Part shown: in pieces, positions 25,697 through 39,257 of the stretch
How positions within the stretch are numbered: the stretch's first letter is position 1
Layout of the letters: every line of letters begins with the position of its first letter
Source of the DNA: Xylocopa sonorina
Taxonomy: Eukaryota > Arthropoda > Insecta > Hymenoptera > Apidae
Direction: 5' to 3'
Length of the DNA: 64,000 nt
Assembly (NCBI RefSeq): GCF_050948175.1
Contig: NC_135199.1
Coordinates: forward strand, 11,474,501-11,538,500
Notes under the pieces: generated by a model
Told to the model about the DNA's origin: nothing
What the model saw: only the letters and a program-made list of their open reading frames with translations
Database searches by the model: none
Program-made: the position numbers and the translations under genes

Positions 25697-27063
25697 CGCT
25701 CGTTTCTAATTGCGACACGAGGCGAGACTATCTCGAAACTGGGCTCGAAAGTTTTTCTGATAAACGTCCGCAATTATCGGCGCATCTAAAACGGTGACGT
25801 TGCTGGGAACGTTCGTTTGATTGGCGTAATCAGGGGATAAAAGATAAAAGGCGAGGCCCGTGGGGAAACTATCGATGGCGGTTTCTCGCAGCCCGCTAGA
25901 AAATTCCAACATTCTTCGGGCTTCCATATCCATTTCGAGTTTAGCGAGAATCGATATTTGGCGTGTGGCCTTCGCGCGGTCCGGTCAGGGTGCAGGTACG
26001 CATGAGGTTACACGCGCGTTATCGTACTACGTGGATTTCGTTTCCTCGACCACGTTACCGTAGAACGGCCACGAATAATTTCCCGCTGCGGTTTAATTTT
26101 CCATCCCTTTCTCAATCCAAAGGTACGAACGCGTGTAGCGATAATTCTCTTCGACAAAAATTAGTCAGGTTCCCCGCGAGAGACGAAGAAAAGAAGAACG
26201 ACTTTCCAGTAGTGGCACTCGTTTCCGTTCAAGATCAATAACGGTATGCGTCTAACCAGAGGCTCGTAAATTTCCCTTATCGTCTGGCGAAAATCTGTCG
26301 TGCCGATGGCTAATGTAGACGTTTCTCTATTTTTACTTGATTATGCAGAGTGCGGCACGTCGACGCGGCGGCTGGTTCGGTGGTTGGTTGGTTGCGTGAA
26401 CGCGGAGCGTAAAGGAACGTCGGGCACAGATTTTGGCGATCGATAAACTTCGAATTTAGAAAAGGGACGGCGAGATACGAGGCGTCCGTTCGCCGCATGT
26501 GAATGCGCCCGACAACCCCCGTAGATGGTGGCCCGATGGGATCCTGACGAATTAAATTTTTCATCGCGCCATAAATTAGTTCCACCGCCCCTGTTTCGCC
26601 CTCTGTTTCGCCCCGTTCGTGACCGGGCGCTTTTTCATCTGGAAATTGCCACGCGTCCGCGGGCCGGATATTTTATTGCGCCGTCGCGAAACGGAACTGC
26701 AGTTGCTTTTTTCAGGCGAGTGCCAGAGCGATCAGGGACGATAAAACGGTCTAGTTTCGCGAGGCGCTGACCATTCGTTTTTGCGACGGGGCTAGAGTCT
26801 TTAGGGTGAGGCGTCGCGTGAATTTCGTCGACACGAGACGCTCGGGAGATACCGCTGGGACTATATGGTTAATCTATAAGAAAAGGTTGACGGAGTTCAA
26901 AGATAAGTAGTATTTACAAAAAGCCGGTTAAGTCTAGCCAGTCGTGTCGGTTCGCGATCCAACCCGGACGCAGACGAGTTCCCAGACGACTCGTCTCTTT
27001 AACTCGATCTTTATTTCCTTTTCCTACCGTAAATCTTCTATATTTACCTTCCACCTACATACA

Positions 27064-27730
27064 GATCTACTAAATTACAAGCAACATTACTAACGGCAAC
27101 AAAATTCCTTACCATTTTCGTCCCCGGCGAATCGACCGCGTTCCTTCTGGAAAATTGTTCAAAACCAGTCCCTACCCCCCAGAAACCTTTCATCCTCCGT
27201 ATGAATAAAAGATGCTCGCTTTTATCGGTCCATCTCTGTACGAATGCTCGCGGGCTCACCGTTTACAGACAAATTCACTAAATTGTAAACAACAGTATTA
27301 ACATAGTAACAAAATTCGTTAGCATTTACATCGCCGGTGAATTGGCCACGTTTCCTCGAACGCATGAATAAAACATGCTCACGGTAGCGTCCAGTCTGTA
27401 TACAAATGCGCGTTAACCTATATACAAATCCATTGCGTTTAAACTAATAATATGTGCCGACGGTAACGAAATTTCCCTCGTCAGCTTCCGTTCTCGCTAG
27501 CAGCCCACGTTAGAACACGTTCCGCGCGTGGTATCGTGCGATTTCTGTACACGCGAATGTCCCCGCGTTCGGCTATATAAAAGTCGAGAAGATTAGAAGC
27601 GAGACCGTTGGTGTCGGCAACGCAAAATTCCTCGGCAACTTCATCCACGGGTGAATCGGTGACATTCCCCGGAGGATCGTCGAAACTTTCTCGTCCATTT
27701 CCTCGAACGCATGAATAAAACATGCTCACG
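27064..27730. repeat. Degenerate tandem repeat, four diverged units of about 150-200 bp
   Basis: A segment of the form CTAAATTNNAAGCAAC...GGCAACAAAATTCCT recurs at about 27064, 27270, 27427 and 27580. A second shared block, ATGAATAAAANATGCTC, occurs at 27201, 27364 and 27711. Unit lengths differ, so the units diverged by indels. On the minus strand the units translate to similar but frame-broken peptides around EHVLFMRSRK. This may be an old coding repeat or simply a noncoding duplication. Confidence 0.6.
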
Positions 27731-30700
27731 TACTGTTCGATCTCTCTCCCTCCCTTTCCAGGCGGCAGGTATATCGGTGGCAACGGGAAAAAAACCGGCG
27801 GAAAACCGGGTACAATTTGCCAAGTAGGCGGCGCACCGAACGGTTCCTGCTGGTTTGTTTTCCTGCGTCTGGCGGTAAAAATGCCCGGATTTCGGTGCGC
27901 CGGCATCGACCGTGCGCACTGTACATTCTACGAGGCAGACACTGCCGCGGCTCCTTCATCTCGTTACATTTATAGACTTACAGAGAAGAGTTTCGTACCT
28001 CGGGACAACCGCGGCCACGGAGACGGTGTCTCGAGCGCGTTCAACGCCGCGCCCCTTGCACGTTAGTCATCCATATTTCGAAATCGACGACGAATCGAGG
28101 AATTCGAGCGGCCACGGCCCGACCGCGGAGGATATCTAAGTGCGAGAGGGTGTATCCGACAATTTCTCAGGCGTTTATCGCAAAGAACTTCGCGTAGAAC
28201 TCTCGCGCGTGATTACTCGTGCTTGGTAGTCGAATCCTTTTTACGTTAGACACCATTGAAAATGGAAATGTTGACTCTCGAGGAACACACCCACTAGGGG
28301 TTGCGTTCATTAATTGCAATATAATGGCAATTCGATGGAAATGAAACTGCTGGGGGTATGGCGACAGGTATATACAGTACCTAATGTACAAGTCCCACTC
28401 TACGCAACTGGGTCAATGGCGGTTCTGGCTCGTTTTGATTTATGATCCTGCGCCTTCCGATTGGGGACACGCCGGGTGCTGACCACCTAGCAGACGGAGG
28501 CCTTGGGGGTGCGAGCTTTTCACTGAGCGGCCACGTTATTTTCTGAATGAGCGCTGGGCGTCTACTGGGTGATGGAAAAGTGAGCTGACTCCGAGCTCGG
28601 GACGAATAAACGAATGCAGGTAGCTCTGAATGAACGCTGACGATCGTAAACTTTTTAACTCGCCGCACACACAGTTCGTTTAAAGGTTTATTGTGGAATT
28701 TTATTGATTTACGTTCGACTCTCTTTATTGCTTTAGCATCAGTTTGCAATTGGTTTGTAATTCTTTCTTCGCAAAGAGGAATTTGTGGTCCGAACAGAAG
28801 ACGGAGCTTCAGAAAGTGTTCTAATCCTTCGAGCAATGATTAGTAACATTTTTTTTACCTTGCTTAACTTATTTTATCGTGGTTGATTAAACTTCTCTAT
28901 TAAGTTTCAAACTTTCAGTACATATACTGGAGGGATTTGCGAAGAATACACAAAGATCAATGTACGACGCGACGTTTCACAGAACATCTTGAAACGATAC
29001 GATCTTATCGAAGATAATTTCGTATCACGTTTATCGATTAAAGTAGCGAAATAAAAGCAAGCACATTGCTTATCATCGATCCAAAGAGATATCAAAGACA
29101 CAGTGTTATTTCTTATCTCGAACCGTTCCAGCCTCGAAAAGTTCCCTTCCCACAGCGCGCGGGCGTTGCTGGTCAACAAGTCCAGAGCCACGTCATTGGC
29201 ACGAAAACGCGACGCGTCTGTCGCGTGTTTCCACAGCCACGTAATCTTCCAGCGAGGTAAAAGTCTGGAGGCCTCCTCCATCGCTTTTAACGGCACCGTG
29301 CGTACACGGTGTAATTTATGGTAAACCGATGCGAGATCGACGCAGACGTACGCGTGGATCACGCGTGTCCGCGTGGTTCGCGCGCGAGACAGACGTAGGC
29401 TCTTCTCGTTGCGACAGTCGAGAGTCGCGGGGCGAAACCATAATTTCGCCAGCCGTGTCATTAACGCCATGGTCCCAGCGCGGGGACGGTCATTGCTGCG
29501 GAATTATAAGATCCACATCGATAAGGATTCCTCGGCTTACGCTCCTCGCGGGTTAATATTCATGAGACACCTTCCCCAACCACCTTTCCAGCGAGTTTAA
29601 TCTTTTGCCCGGATCGATGATGAACCGGTCGATTCGGAGAGAAAGGCCGCGGAAAATGGCCCTTCTCGGAGTCTCCGCGCGACTCATCGATACATCCTGC
29701 ACCGCGACTGACAGTGACTCATCGAAGATGAGCTCGTCAAGGCGTACTTTTGTACCCGCGCACGCCATCGATTAGTACTAATCCGCTTAGGAATTAATTC
29801 CCGTGGTATCGAGCGGCTTAATCGAATTCTACTTGGCTCAGGCACTTGTCTATCTCCATCGATATCTCTCGCTACTAGTTTTCCGCAAAGAAACTACTGA
29901 AAGTAACTAATTTTGGAAAGCAACATCCACTGTCTCGAAGCGAGCGGAAATACACTCGAATCCTCGCGAGACTCGAAGATTGTATCGAATCGTACGAGAG
30001 CGATCCACTTAACGCGGGGCGAGCGAAAAAACGATCGGAAACAAGAGTCCCAGAAAATTGCTTCCCTTTCAAGTCGCGCGCCACTCGGGCTCTGATCGCA
30101 GACAGTACTTTTAATTGGGCTTCCCAGAAGCGGGCTTGGCTTCTACAGGGCAGAGCTTCTCGGTCCACGGTAATTTGTCCGACGTTGTTCCGTTCAGGGA
30201 GAGAGCCTGGGGAGGAAGGGGCGATTCTGTACTTCGGTCTCGTTGACGTCGATCGAGTTGGGGTGGGATTCGTGATCGCTGCGGGTTTCTACGGAACGGC
30301 ATGAAAAGTGTTCGAGGGTGGCGGTGGTCGATGAACGACCGAGCAGCGGGGATGAGAGGGGCGCGGCAGCGTTCCCTTAAGGACCTAATCTCTTAAAGAC
30401 AAGGCAGATTATTCCGCCTCGTTCCGCTCGCTCCGAAGAGTCAAGAGTCGCGGTGGCTCCCTTTAATTTCACCGCCGTCCAATTATCTCGGCATGGCCGC
30501 CCCGTGGTAATATCCATCGGCGGATATGCACACCGACCGATCGAACGTTTCAACGACTCCACCCCTGTCCCGCGGTCTGCTCCTTTTTCTACTCTCGAAT
30601 CGGGACGGATCTATGGCCGCTAAGTGTAGACTCACTCCCCTTGCCCGTCCTTTCCAGGCATTTTTCAATTAATTGAACGGAACCTGTATCGAGAGGAGCG

Positions 30701-31442
30701 ATCGATCGTTGGATTACCGACGGCGGGATTACGTTCGACACGCGTGCGCCGTGGTAATCCAACGTTTCGTGCTCCCCGAATAGTAGCATCCGATTCGAAT
30801 TCTGGAGTAAGCGATCGAACCGTGAGAGTGGAACGGACAGTGTCGCATCCCTCGAGATTACAGGGGACTACCGGATCCACGTTGTTACGCGCCATCTTCT
30901 GGAAGCCCAGTTTCCCAATGTCCCTCTGCTGTCCAACGGAATTCCATACTGCTCCAGAAAGCACGAATCGATTCGTCCCGCGTTTCCCATGCACGCGCGC
31001 GTGCATCATACCGGACTGGCTCGTCTCGAATTCGGGAGATGACGAACCGGGAAGGGAGGACGAGCCTGAACGAGCGATGAAAAGAAAGAGGAGAAAGGAA
31101 AGAACGAAGAAAGAGTCGCTGGCGATCGGCGATCGGTTCGGTCCCCACGATTAGCAAGAGAAAAGCACGGTGAAAGTAGATTAGGCTACATTCAATTGGG
31201 TTACGTGGACAATAACGGAATAATAAAGAAGCGTGGAACTGTTGGAAGGAGGGCGCGTTTGTTGCGATCGGTAAATGAAACGGAATAAGAGGATTGGCTG
31301 GTCGGCAGTCATCCCAGAACAAGATTGGCCGGACCGTAGGGGGTGGTCGGTGGGGACACGAGGGTAGCCGGTAGAAACGAGATGAGATGGGAAGAAATAA
31401 GGAAGATTGCTTCCCTTTTTCTCCTCTCTCCTCACCTCTGTT

Positions 31443-31461
31443 TATATATATATATATATGT
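31443..31461. repeat. Short (AT)n tract
   Basis: AT dinucleotides followed by GTATACACAC, between CT-rich stretches. Confidence 0.8.
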
Positions 31462-34400
31462 ATACACACTTCTCTCTCCCTGGTTCTCCCTTCGTTTTCC
31501 TCTTTTTCTCTATTTTTCTCTCCCTCTCGCGCGGCTTCGAGCTGTGTGTCCCGCTGGCCAGGGCATTGTCGCAAGGGCCACCGCAAGCGAGCGGGAACGG
31601 CCGAGCATAATGCCGTCGTTTGTCAGTTCAGCTCCGTCTGTCCGGCTCCTCTGGCCGCGTGATTAGCCGTGCCTTCCCAGGGCGGACCATTGAAACGTGC
31701 ACACAAACAACGCCGACCAGGACTGCCGAGCGCCAATTATTATCGACGCTTTGAGCAACGCTCCGTTCCGTTCGGAGCCATTCTTAACCCACTTAGCTCT
31801 GGGATTCGCGACGAGTCCCTTTTTGGTCTTTTTGAAAAAAATAAGAAATTGTAATCGAAACAGATAACACGGAGATGGATTAGCAAACTCATTTTTCGTA
31901 GTTTTCGAGAAATTTTGTCTCGAATTCTTCGGCATACACGAGGCGTTCGCGAAACAATTCCTACAGTGCACGCGTTAGGATCGATCGACGGCCGGCTCGG
32001 GGTCGGCCTCGTCAATTTTGCGGCGAAAATTGATCGAGAAATACAACGTGCCCTACCGCCTGCTCCCGGCATGCTTGACAAAAAACCATAATCGTGTGCC
32101 GCAGGAGTAACCATCTGCGGCTTCGATAATCATGATGCGGACCATGTGCCGCCTGCCAGCGATACCCTTGCAACGCGAGGGCTCCTCCGTAACCTAGCTG
32201 CTCTCTCTATCCTATGTTCGAGGCCTACCTATACGTCTTGCACACACGACCGCGCGCTGCCAGAAAAGGGTTACCTTGCCGCTCTCGAAACCGCGACGAA
32301 AAATTTCGCGATAATCGCGTTTCGTTTTTTGCTCCTCCCTCCTCGACCGCTTAACTCCTCGTCTTAGACCAGGGGGCACGATTTGATATCGTCGCCTCGA
32401 GGGAACTTTAAATGCAATTTTAAAATTTCCATCGGAATACCTTCGCGACTAATTAATTGAGTTCTCGTGGGTAATTCCGGGACGTTGACTTCGAATTAGA
32501 TAAATGAATTTCGTCGAATGTTCGATCTTCGATCGTTCACGGTACTCGATCGTTCGTCAAGTCCCATTGTCCAACCGGAGACGGGTCTCCGGTTGCAGAA
32601 ATCCACTTGCCCGCAATTTACCGAGCGCCACGGCCATATATTCTTGCCGGGACAACGGGAACGTTGTCCCGGATCGGCTTCAATGGCGGCTATGTACGCG
32701 ACAGGTGGCCTTTTCGCGGCGGCTTTCCTACATCCTTGGGCTGGTCGGATAAACCGTGAGATAGCTTATCAGCGAGATTTCACGCGGCTCGGATACACCT
32801 TGGATAGCCAGCAAACAAGATAAGTCCGAGGTAAAAGCCGCGTACAGCGCCGTGGACCCGATCGAAATTCCCGGTACGATTCCCCGACGATGGCGCCTTC
32901 CACCTCGCCGTCCCGTCGCGCTCGATACCTATCCACCGTGTTATCCGCCGCTAATTAACCCATTTGCATCCGTTTTCATTAATTAGGCGAACGGAGAGTG
33001 GGGGAGGGAGGAGGAGGAACGGGACCGTGCCCGGGTCGTTTCCTAGCCAGGGGTCCCCGTGTCGCCTGGCAATTTACCGCGCGACACACCGTGCACACGG
33101 GTCGGCTCGGTGTCGGCCTTAATTATGAGTCAATCGGCGCCGGACGCGACACGAAACCGACCTCCGAGCCCCTTCGATAAGCGCGCCGGTTTTTACGAGC
33201 CGCCCCTCGCTGACCGGCTTTCAGACCAGCGACGAAAGTTCTGTGTTCGCCGGCTCTGGGACGGACCCGTTCAGCCCTGGAATTTATGGGATATCTGGGG
33301 AATCCGTGGAATGGAACGTGGGAGATCTAATCGGAGCCACGTCGTTATTCCACGTATCCCGATTTAGGGAACTAATTGCGGCCACGTCTCTCGCTTCGTT
33401 CTTCAATAAAACTCCTCCTGAACGCGACCAGTTTGAAGGACGATAACTGCGCGGTGTATTAATAAGAATCGGTCATTTTTAGAACGACGACGCGAAACGG
33501 ACGTTATCTCGAGGAACTGCGTACCCGTTATCGACTGGCTGCTCTTAAGAATGCGCAGATACCTATCTGTATCTCGCAATAACAAGTAAAACCTGTCGGA
33601 ATCGGGACTCGCGAGTTATCTCTACGGGACGAGAATGTTTTATCGAGCACACGTTTCAACGCTCGTAAAAGATAGAAGACGCGTTACATAAGATTCGACG
33701 GGACGTTTCGCGAGGTGGCAGAAATTGCCACCTGTTGGCCGGTTTCTCGCGACATTTCGTATCCAAGATCGCGACGTCGTCGAACCCAGAGGTTGGCCCC
33801 TCGTACGGTGGCTAGATAAAAGATCCCGAGCGGTGTTCCACTCGTAGCCGCTTATTATGTCGCAATTCGAAGGAGGCCAGAGAAATTAATACGCCGTGAA
33901 GGGGAGAGGCGAGAGCATCGCGTACAATCGACATCGACGCCATTGTTTCCGTGGGCGCGCGAGGATTCTTTCGGTTTTTCAGAAACTCATTGTCGTGAAA
34001 GGAACCGAATAGACGACCAGCTATTCATTACGTTTCCACACGTACCGTCGACAATAACACAGCGGCTTTTTTCTTCTTCGCCTCCTTCCTTCCTTCCTTC
34101 CTTCTTCTTTCTGTTCGCCATTTCGGCCGTGCACCAACGTCGTACGCATCGTGGATCGCTTAAGGATAATTCCAGCAGGCACTTTCGTTTCGTAGTACTA
34201 GCAGGAGTTATGTACGAGGTTCAGGAGTCGAGAACAATGGCCAGAAGCGCGTTTTGACGCCCCACTTTCCCCACCGCGGAAGACGATCGACCAAGTTTTG
34301 TAATCGACCGCGGAACTTCGCGTGAAGGCTATTTTCGTGGGCTGACGCGGCTTCGACGCGGCGTTCCCGGGGAACCAAGTCGGGTGAGACGTTGCGTGGG

Positions 34401-37400
34401 ATTGACATTGCGTCGCTGGAATATCGACGGAGCCTCGAATGGGAATGTGAAATCGAAAAGTTGGCTGAAAATAAAGAGCAAGCGGGGGGAACGTCGATAC
34501 TCGCTGGTCGGAAAACCGTCCCGGGTAGAGCAATCTCGAGGAGTCGAATCGTATCGCGGTTTGGAGGTTACCTTTTCGATGCGTCGCGAGTTTTATCGCT
34601 CGTTCGCTAAGTGACGCTAATTTTTTTTCGTCTCTCGCGCTTTTCCCCGAGGCGAGGCCGCAATATTGCTCGGACGTAATGAGCCGGTACTTTTTTACTC
34701 TCATCGGACGCATCGCCGCGATACTGTACGCCTGGAAGCCTTATTGTCTCCCTTAAAACTCGAGAAGGGCCATACGCGCATTAGTCTCGTTTCTATTTCA
34801 CGGGACACCGTCGGTGCCCATCATCATTTATCATTCGCCGTCCTACCCGTCGTTCGCTAATAACGCATTCCGCAAATTCTACCTGGAAAATCAACAAGCG
34901 CCATTTCGACACTATGGACACGCGTTGCGAAATTCTGATCCTCTTCGCAACTCGGATTAAAGCGTCCTTTTCAAGCTCGCTCAAAATGTGGCAACAGGCC
35001 CCATCGCTCGGAAGCCTTATTACTCTGTCGACGAGAAAGAGAGACAGATAGACGAAGAGCCATCGACTCTTCGACGTCTCCACGCCAAAGACGGAGGACG
35101 GAAAAGGAAAGAGCGATGGTGGATGACGACAGAGTCGTTGGTGGCACCCATTAGTCCCGTCTCGATTTTCGGCGCGCGTAGATCTCGTGGCGCGTGCCCG
35201 CTCGCAAACCAGCGAGCGTTGCGAAAAACAGGTAATGGCGTTGAAGTGCATTCGGCAGCTGCGCGGCATGAATACCCGGCACGAGGTGAGGAACATGTGC
35301 GAGCGAGCCCGTGTCTCCTTTTTGGACCCGATGGCCCACCGATGGCCGGCCGCTCGTGAGCCTCCTCGAGCCCTATCAAGTGGAAAAGATACGTCCTGCT
35401 CCGTCTATCCGGCCCCCGAAGTATTATACGCTATCGAGAGCGCCACGTTTTTTCCCTTTTTTTTTTTTTATCTCCTTCATCGATCGACCCACGCCCGACA
35501 CACGTCTCACCCTCTCTCTTTCCCTTCCTCGTGGCTGAACGCGTGCTCCACCTCTCTCGCCTTCATCCCCTTCATCCCCGCTCGAGCTGGATCTTCGTCT
35601 GCTCAACAGCCGTATAATGTTTCCTGCTTTTGTGCGGAACAACCACGCCACGCGTACTTTCGAATACGAGCGCAACCGTGGTAGACGGCCCGTTTCGATT
35701 TCGATTCGATCTTTCGCGCGACCGATAACGCGCTTTGGGGGCACTGTATTTGTGAGCAGTCCCTTTTGGACCGAGTAGGCGACGATTAATTTTTTAAGCT
35801 CGTTTAAATGGTAAATAACGCAGCAGCGACGGCTATCTGGTCACGTAAGGTATACCGTTGAATTGGATTTAGTGGGTGTCGGGGTGAAATAGAGTGACGC
35901 AGGGGAGACAGGAACGGGTCTTAATGGGAGGATAAATATCCCCCGCCGGTTCGTTGCCCGCGATGCTTTTTTATACGAACGTGGCACGAACCCTTCTTCA
36001 ACCCTCTCTCGAGGCGTCCCTTTTTCTTCTTTATGTCTCTCTAGTGGGCCACCTCGTTGATCTTCCTCCGGTGAAGAGGCGCGTGAAGCATCCCTCTCGA
36101 GGATAATCTGCGCGATATATCGAGATTATCCTATCGTTACACGCCCGTATAATACGACGCGTCACCCGCGTCCGCTCACGTCCCTACGGTCGTTCGCGAT
36201 TCATTTCGAATTCCGATCGCGTGTTATTTGGCAAGAAAATAAATTCCTCGTTTCCCCATCGAGTCTGTTCTCATCCATTCGACACGCTCGTACCTTTTCT
36301 AGTGGGCCACCGCGTCGAAGTCCTTAAGTACAAGGATCCTTGCGACATCTCGACCCGCCGGTGGTCGGGTATCGTTTTCAATATCCGTTCGGGGCTCCCG
36401 TATCGTTTCGACACATCGCCACAATGAAATCCGCGCGGCGTTTCGCAACACCCTCGATTTTATGGTCTTTATGGTCTTTAATTGCCGCCGGAGTTACCAT
36501 CTACGCGACGGCACCCCGTCGAGTTCTGGCCAGTTGGTTCACACGGCTGGCAGAACGCGACTAGAACGAATAGAAATCGTAGCCGGGCTCGAACGATCTA
36601 GAAGCGTTCCAGATCGTTTCGGAGCGGAGTTTACGAGCGGCCGTGACGAAAGGTTACGCCGCCGCGTGAAAAGTAGGATAACAACCGACGATGCTGATTA
36701 ACCGGCCAATCGATTCCTGCCGATCGTATCGTCGCGCCTCCGATCTATCCGCCACCTGGTCGAACCGGCTGTTCTCTTCCCCGTTTTTCGGGTATTACAC
36801 CCGAAGGACTCTCGCGTTGCCCAGTTGGCGATGCCTACTTTCCATCACGCCTCGAAAATTTTATTTTTTTCAAGAGGAAAATTGGGGCGAACCTTTAAGA
36901 ACGATGACCGTCCAAACTTCTATAGAACATATCAGCGTTGCAATATTTTTTTTTTTTTCATAAAATATCCTCAAGCAGAAACCGAATTTATCCGTTTTGT
37001 AGATGAAACTAGTTCGTACAGGCAGTCGAGGCTCAGATACCTAAAGCAGGGACACGCGGCGGCAGCTGCCGTCTGCAAGGGCGGTCACCCCCAAAGACGC
37101 ATGCAAATCATCCAACTATTCCCCCACCCGTATCGTGGCCCGTTCGTCCTTGCCTCGCGACCGCGAGCCTAACGGAACGATTAAACGGCGTCGTCTTCGC
37201 GTACGGCGAGAGTAATTAAAAAGCAGCACTCGAGGGCATTTAAGCGTCGACACGGGGTCCCGCAGCTGAGGGCGCGCCGTCCTCGCCGACAAGAGGTGCT
37301 CCTCTCGCGCGCTCTCGAGAGTCCGTGGGTACTGCCGCATCATCGGGCGTAGTTCAGACACGCGAGCCGGCCTTAATTGCCGGGGACGTCGAATTCCGAG

Positions 37401-38519
37401 CAATTTGCGAGAGACGAGTTTGGCCTGGAACGACGAGGTGAAGTGGGCCATTGGCGAAATAAAGACACAGAGGAGAGGGCGGACGGAGGAGAGAAACGAA
37501 CTCGAGTAGACTCGCGTCTGCTGCTGGTAGACACGTACTTCGGAAGATTTAGTATCTCGTAAATTGGTGAATACTCTGCACAATAATGTTCAATTTATTA
37601 TTCTATCTATAGCGCGATACGTAAAACGCGAAATAAAGGGAAAGTCAGGGCAGAAGTAACCGCGCAGACGCGGCGCGTGCGCGCGCGCGAAAAAACCGCA
37701 CAAGCATTCTGAGGTATATACCTAATAGACGGGGAGTAAAGGAGGAAGAAATGGGTCTCTCCTTGAGCCCACGGGGGTAGGAGGGGAGCGGAATTTTGAA
37801 AACAGGTTATGGAGGCAAGAGGCGCGTGCCTGCCGACGTGTCCACACGAGTTCGGCAGCTGCGCCCGTCTGAATGGGACGTGCCCCGAGCATGTGCGATC
37901 CACGCTTTTCTACGGGGGCATATGCGTGTACCGGCTCGTGAACCGGTGGCTCGAGCCACCACGGCCGAATCGTCTACGAAAGATTATGAAAATATACACG
38001 ACTCTATATAACAGGGCCCCCTTTCTCCGCTCTTTCTCCGGTTCGGATCTCTTCTGGCCGCTCCACCCTCGCTTACTTTCAATAATGTCCCACACACCCT
38101 CTGTGTATCGACGACGATGGGGCTCTTTGGGACGTTACGAAACCTGCGCCACCCACTGCTGCGGCCTTTCTCCCGTCTTGTTCCCGAACTCGAGCTACGT
38201 TTCTTCCATTGCCACGCTTCCCCTGGACCAGCGTGTCCCTGCACCAACGAGTCTCTGGGCCTTAGCGCCTACGAGTCGTGCCGTTCCCTCTCGCTGCAGC
38301 TGGTAATCACGGGGGTGACGGCGCGTGGAGCTTGCGGGATCTCCGGGTGACATCTCTGATTCGTATACAATGGCCATGCGACGGGTGAAATGTATTTCGA
38401 AATGTATTCGTCGTTCGAACACTGGATGCTTGCCAAGCAAACAACGTACGCTAGCGCAGCTTTGCTCTATCTACCGGCGTTCTGTCAAAATCCTCGCTCG
38501 AGAACGCTTTCTTCTGTGC

Positions 38520-38546
38520 TCTCTCTCTCTCTCTTTCTCTCTCTCG
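38520..38546. repeat. (CT)n microsatellite
   Basis: CT dinucleotides with one TTT interruption, in the gene-free stretch. Confidence 0.85.
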
Positions 38547-39210
38547 CACTCTGTCCTTCACTATAAATGCGCGAGCATGTCGAGGTAAGCGAAAGCTTGG
38601 GAATATTGATTCCCGGTAGGTATTCTAAAGTCGGCACAAAGCGATCGAAATTGAAATCTCCCAGGGGATGGCTGCTCCCTGAAACGTCCCGCGGCGAGCG
38701 TAATGCATTCTACGAGACGGAAAATGGCCCCGAAACCCTATTTCCATCGCGTGATATCGATCGCACCGCCACGCGAGTTTATTGATTCACCTTTTCAACC
38801 AGCGAATCAACGTTAAACGTATTCGGTAATAATATTTATCACCCCTGATTGAATTCTCGGTTTCTTTCGTACGCATAGAACGATCTGTCGGACCATCTTT
38901 TCATTCCATCGATCAGATAAAGGGAGAAAATGAAGGAATGATTAAAGGAGCAGCTCCAGCTTGTCGATCTTGGCCAAACTGGCTCGAGTTCAGCTGGTGG
39001 CTGTCGGGGGTGGAGATTACGGGGCCCGAGGGGTTCGAGACTGGCCCGGACGCGAGCTCTCCTCGTCTCTCTTTCTCTCTCTCTGTCCTATCTCTCCCCT
39101 TGCTTCCCCTTTGCAGACAGGAGGGCACAACATACTCGGACTTATGAATTTCCGTGTTTAAACGAGGCGCAGCTGATACCGGACCGGTCCCCGGAAGAAG
39201 GACCAGGAGG

Positions 39211-39251
<41 letters not shown>

Positions 39252-39257
39252 CTCTCC
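39211..39257. repeat. (CT)n microsatellite
   Basis: CT dinucleotides with two TTT interruptions. It produces a poly-Arg/Glu open frame on the minus strand that is not a gene. Confidence 0.9.

Larger units (their letters stand above)
20401..31000. other. Gene-free stretch, probably spi intron 1 (middle part)
   Basis: Holds CT and CGT microsatellites, an ETS/CRE-like motif pair at 20694-20708, a 53-bp duplication near 21.6 kb, an 11-bp-stem hairpin at 22741-22769, an (AT)n tract at 25.65 kb and a degenerate tandem repeat at 27.06-27.73 kb. Two long minus-strand frames (28381-28836 and 28907-29470) are unexplained. No protein family is recognised. Confidence 0.45.

Noticed and set aside
35187..35684. 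165-codon plus-strand frame starting MARARSQTSE, with a possible donor after ACCCGGCACGAG
   Set aside because: The first 60 codons look plausible, but no acceptor-donor chain or partner exon was found, and the rest is low complexity.
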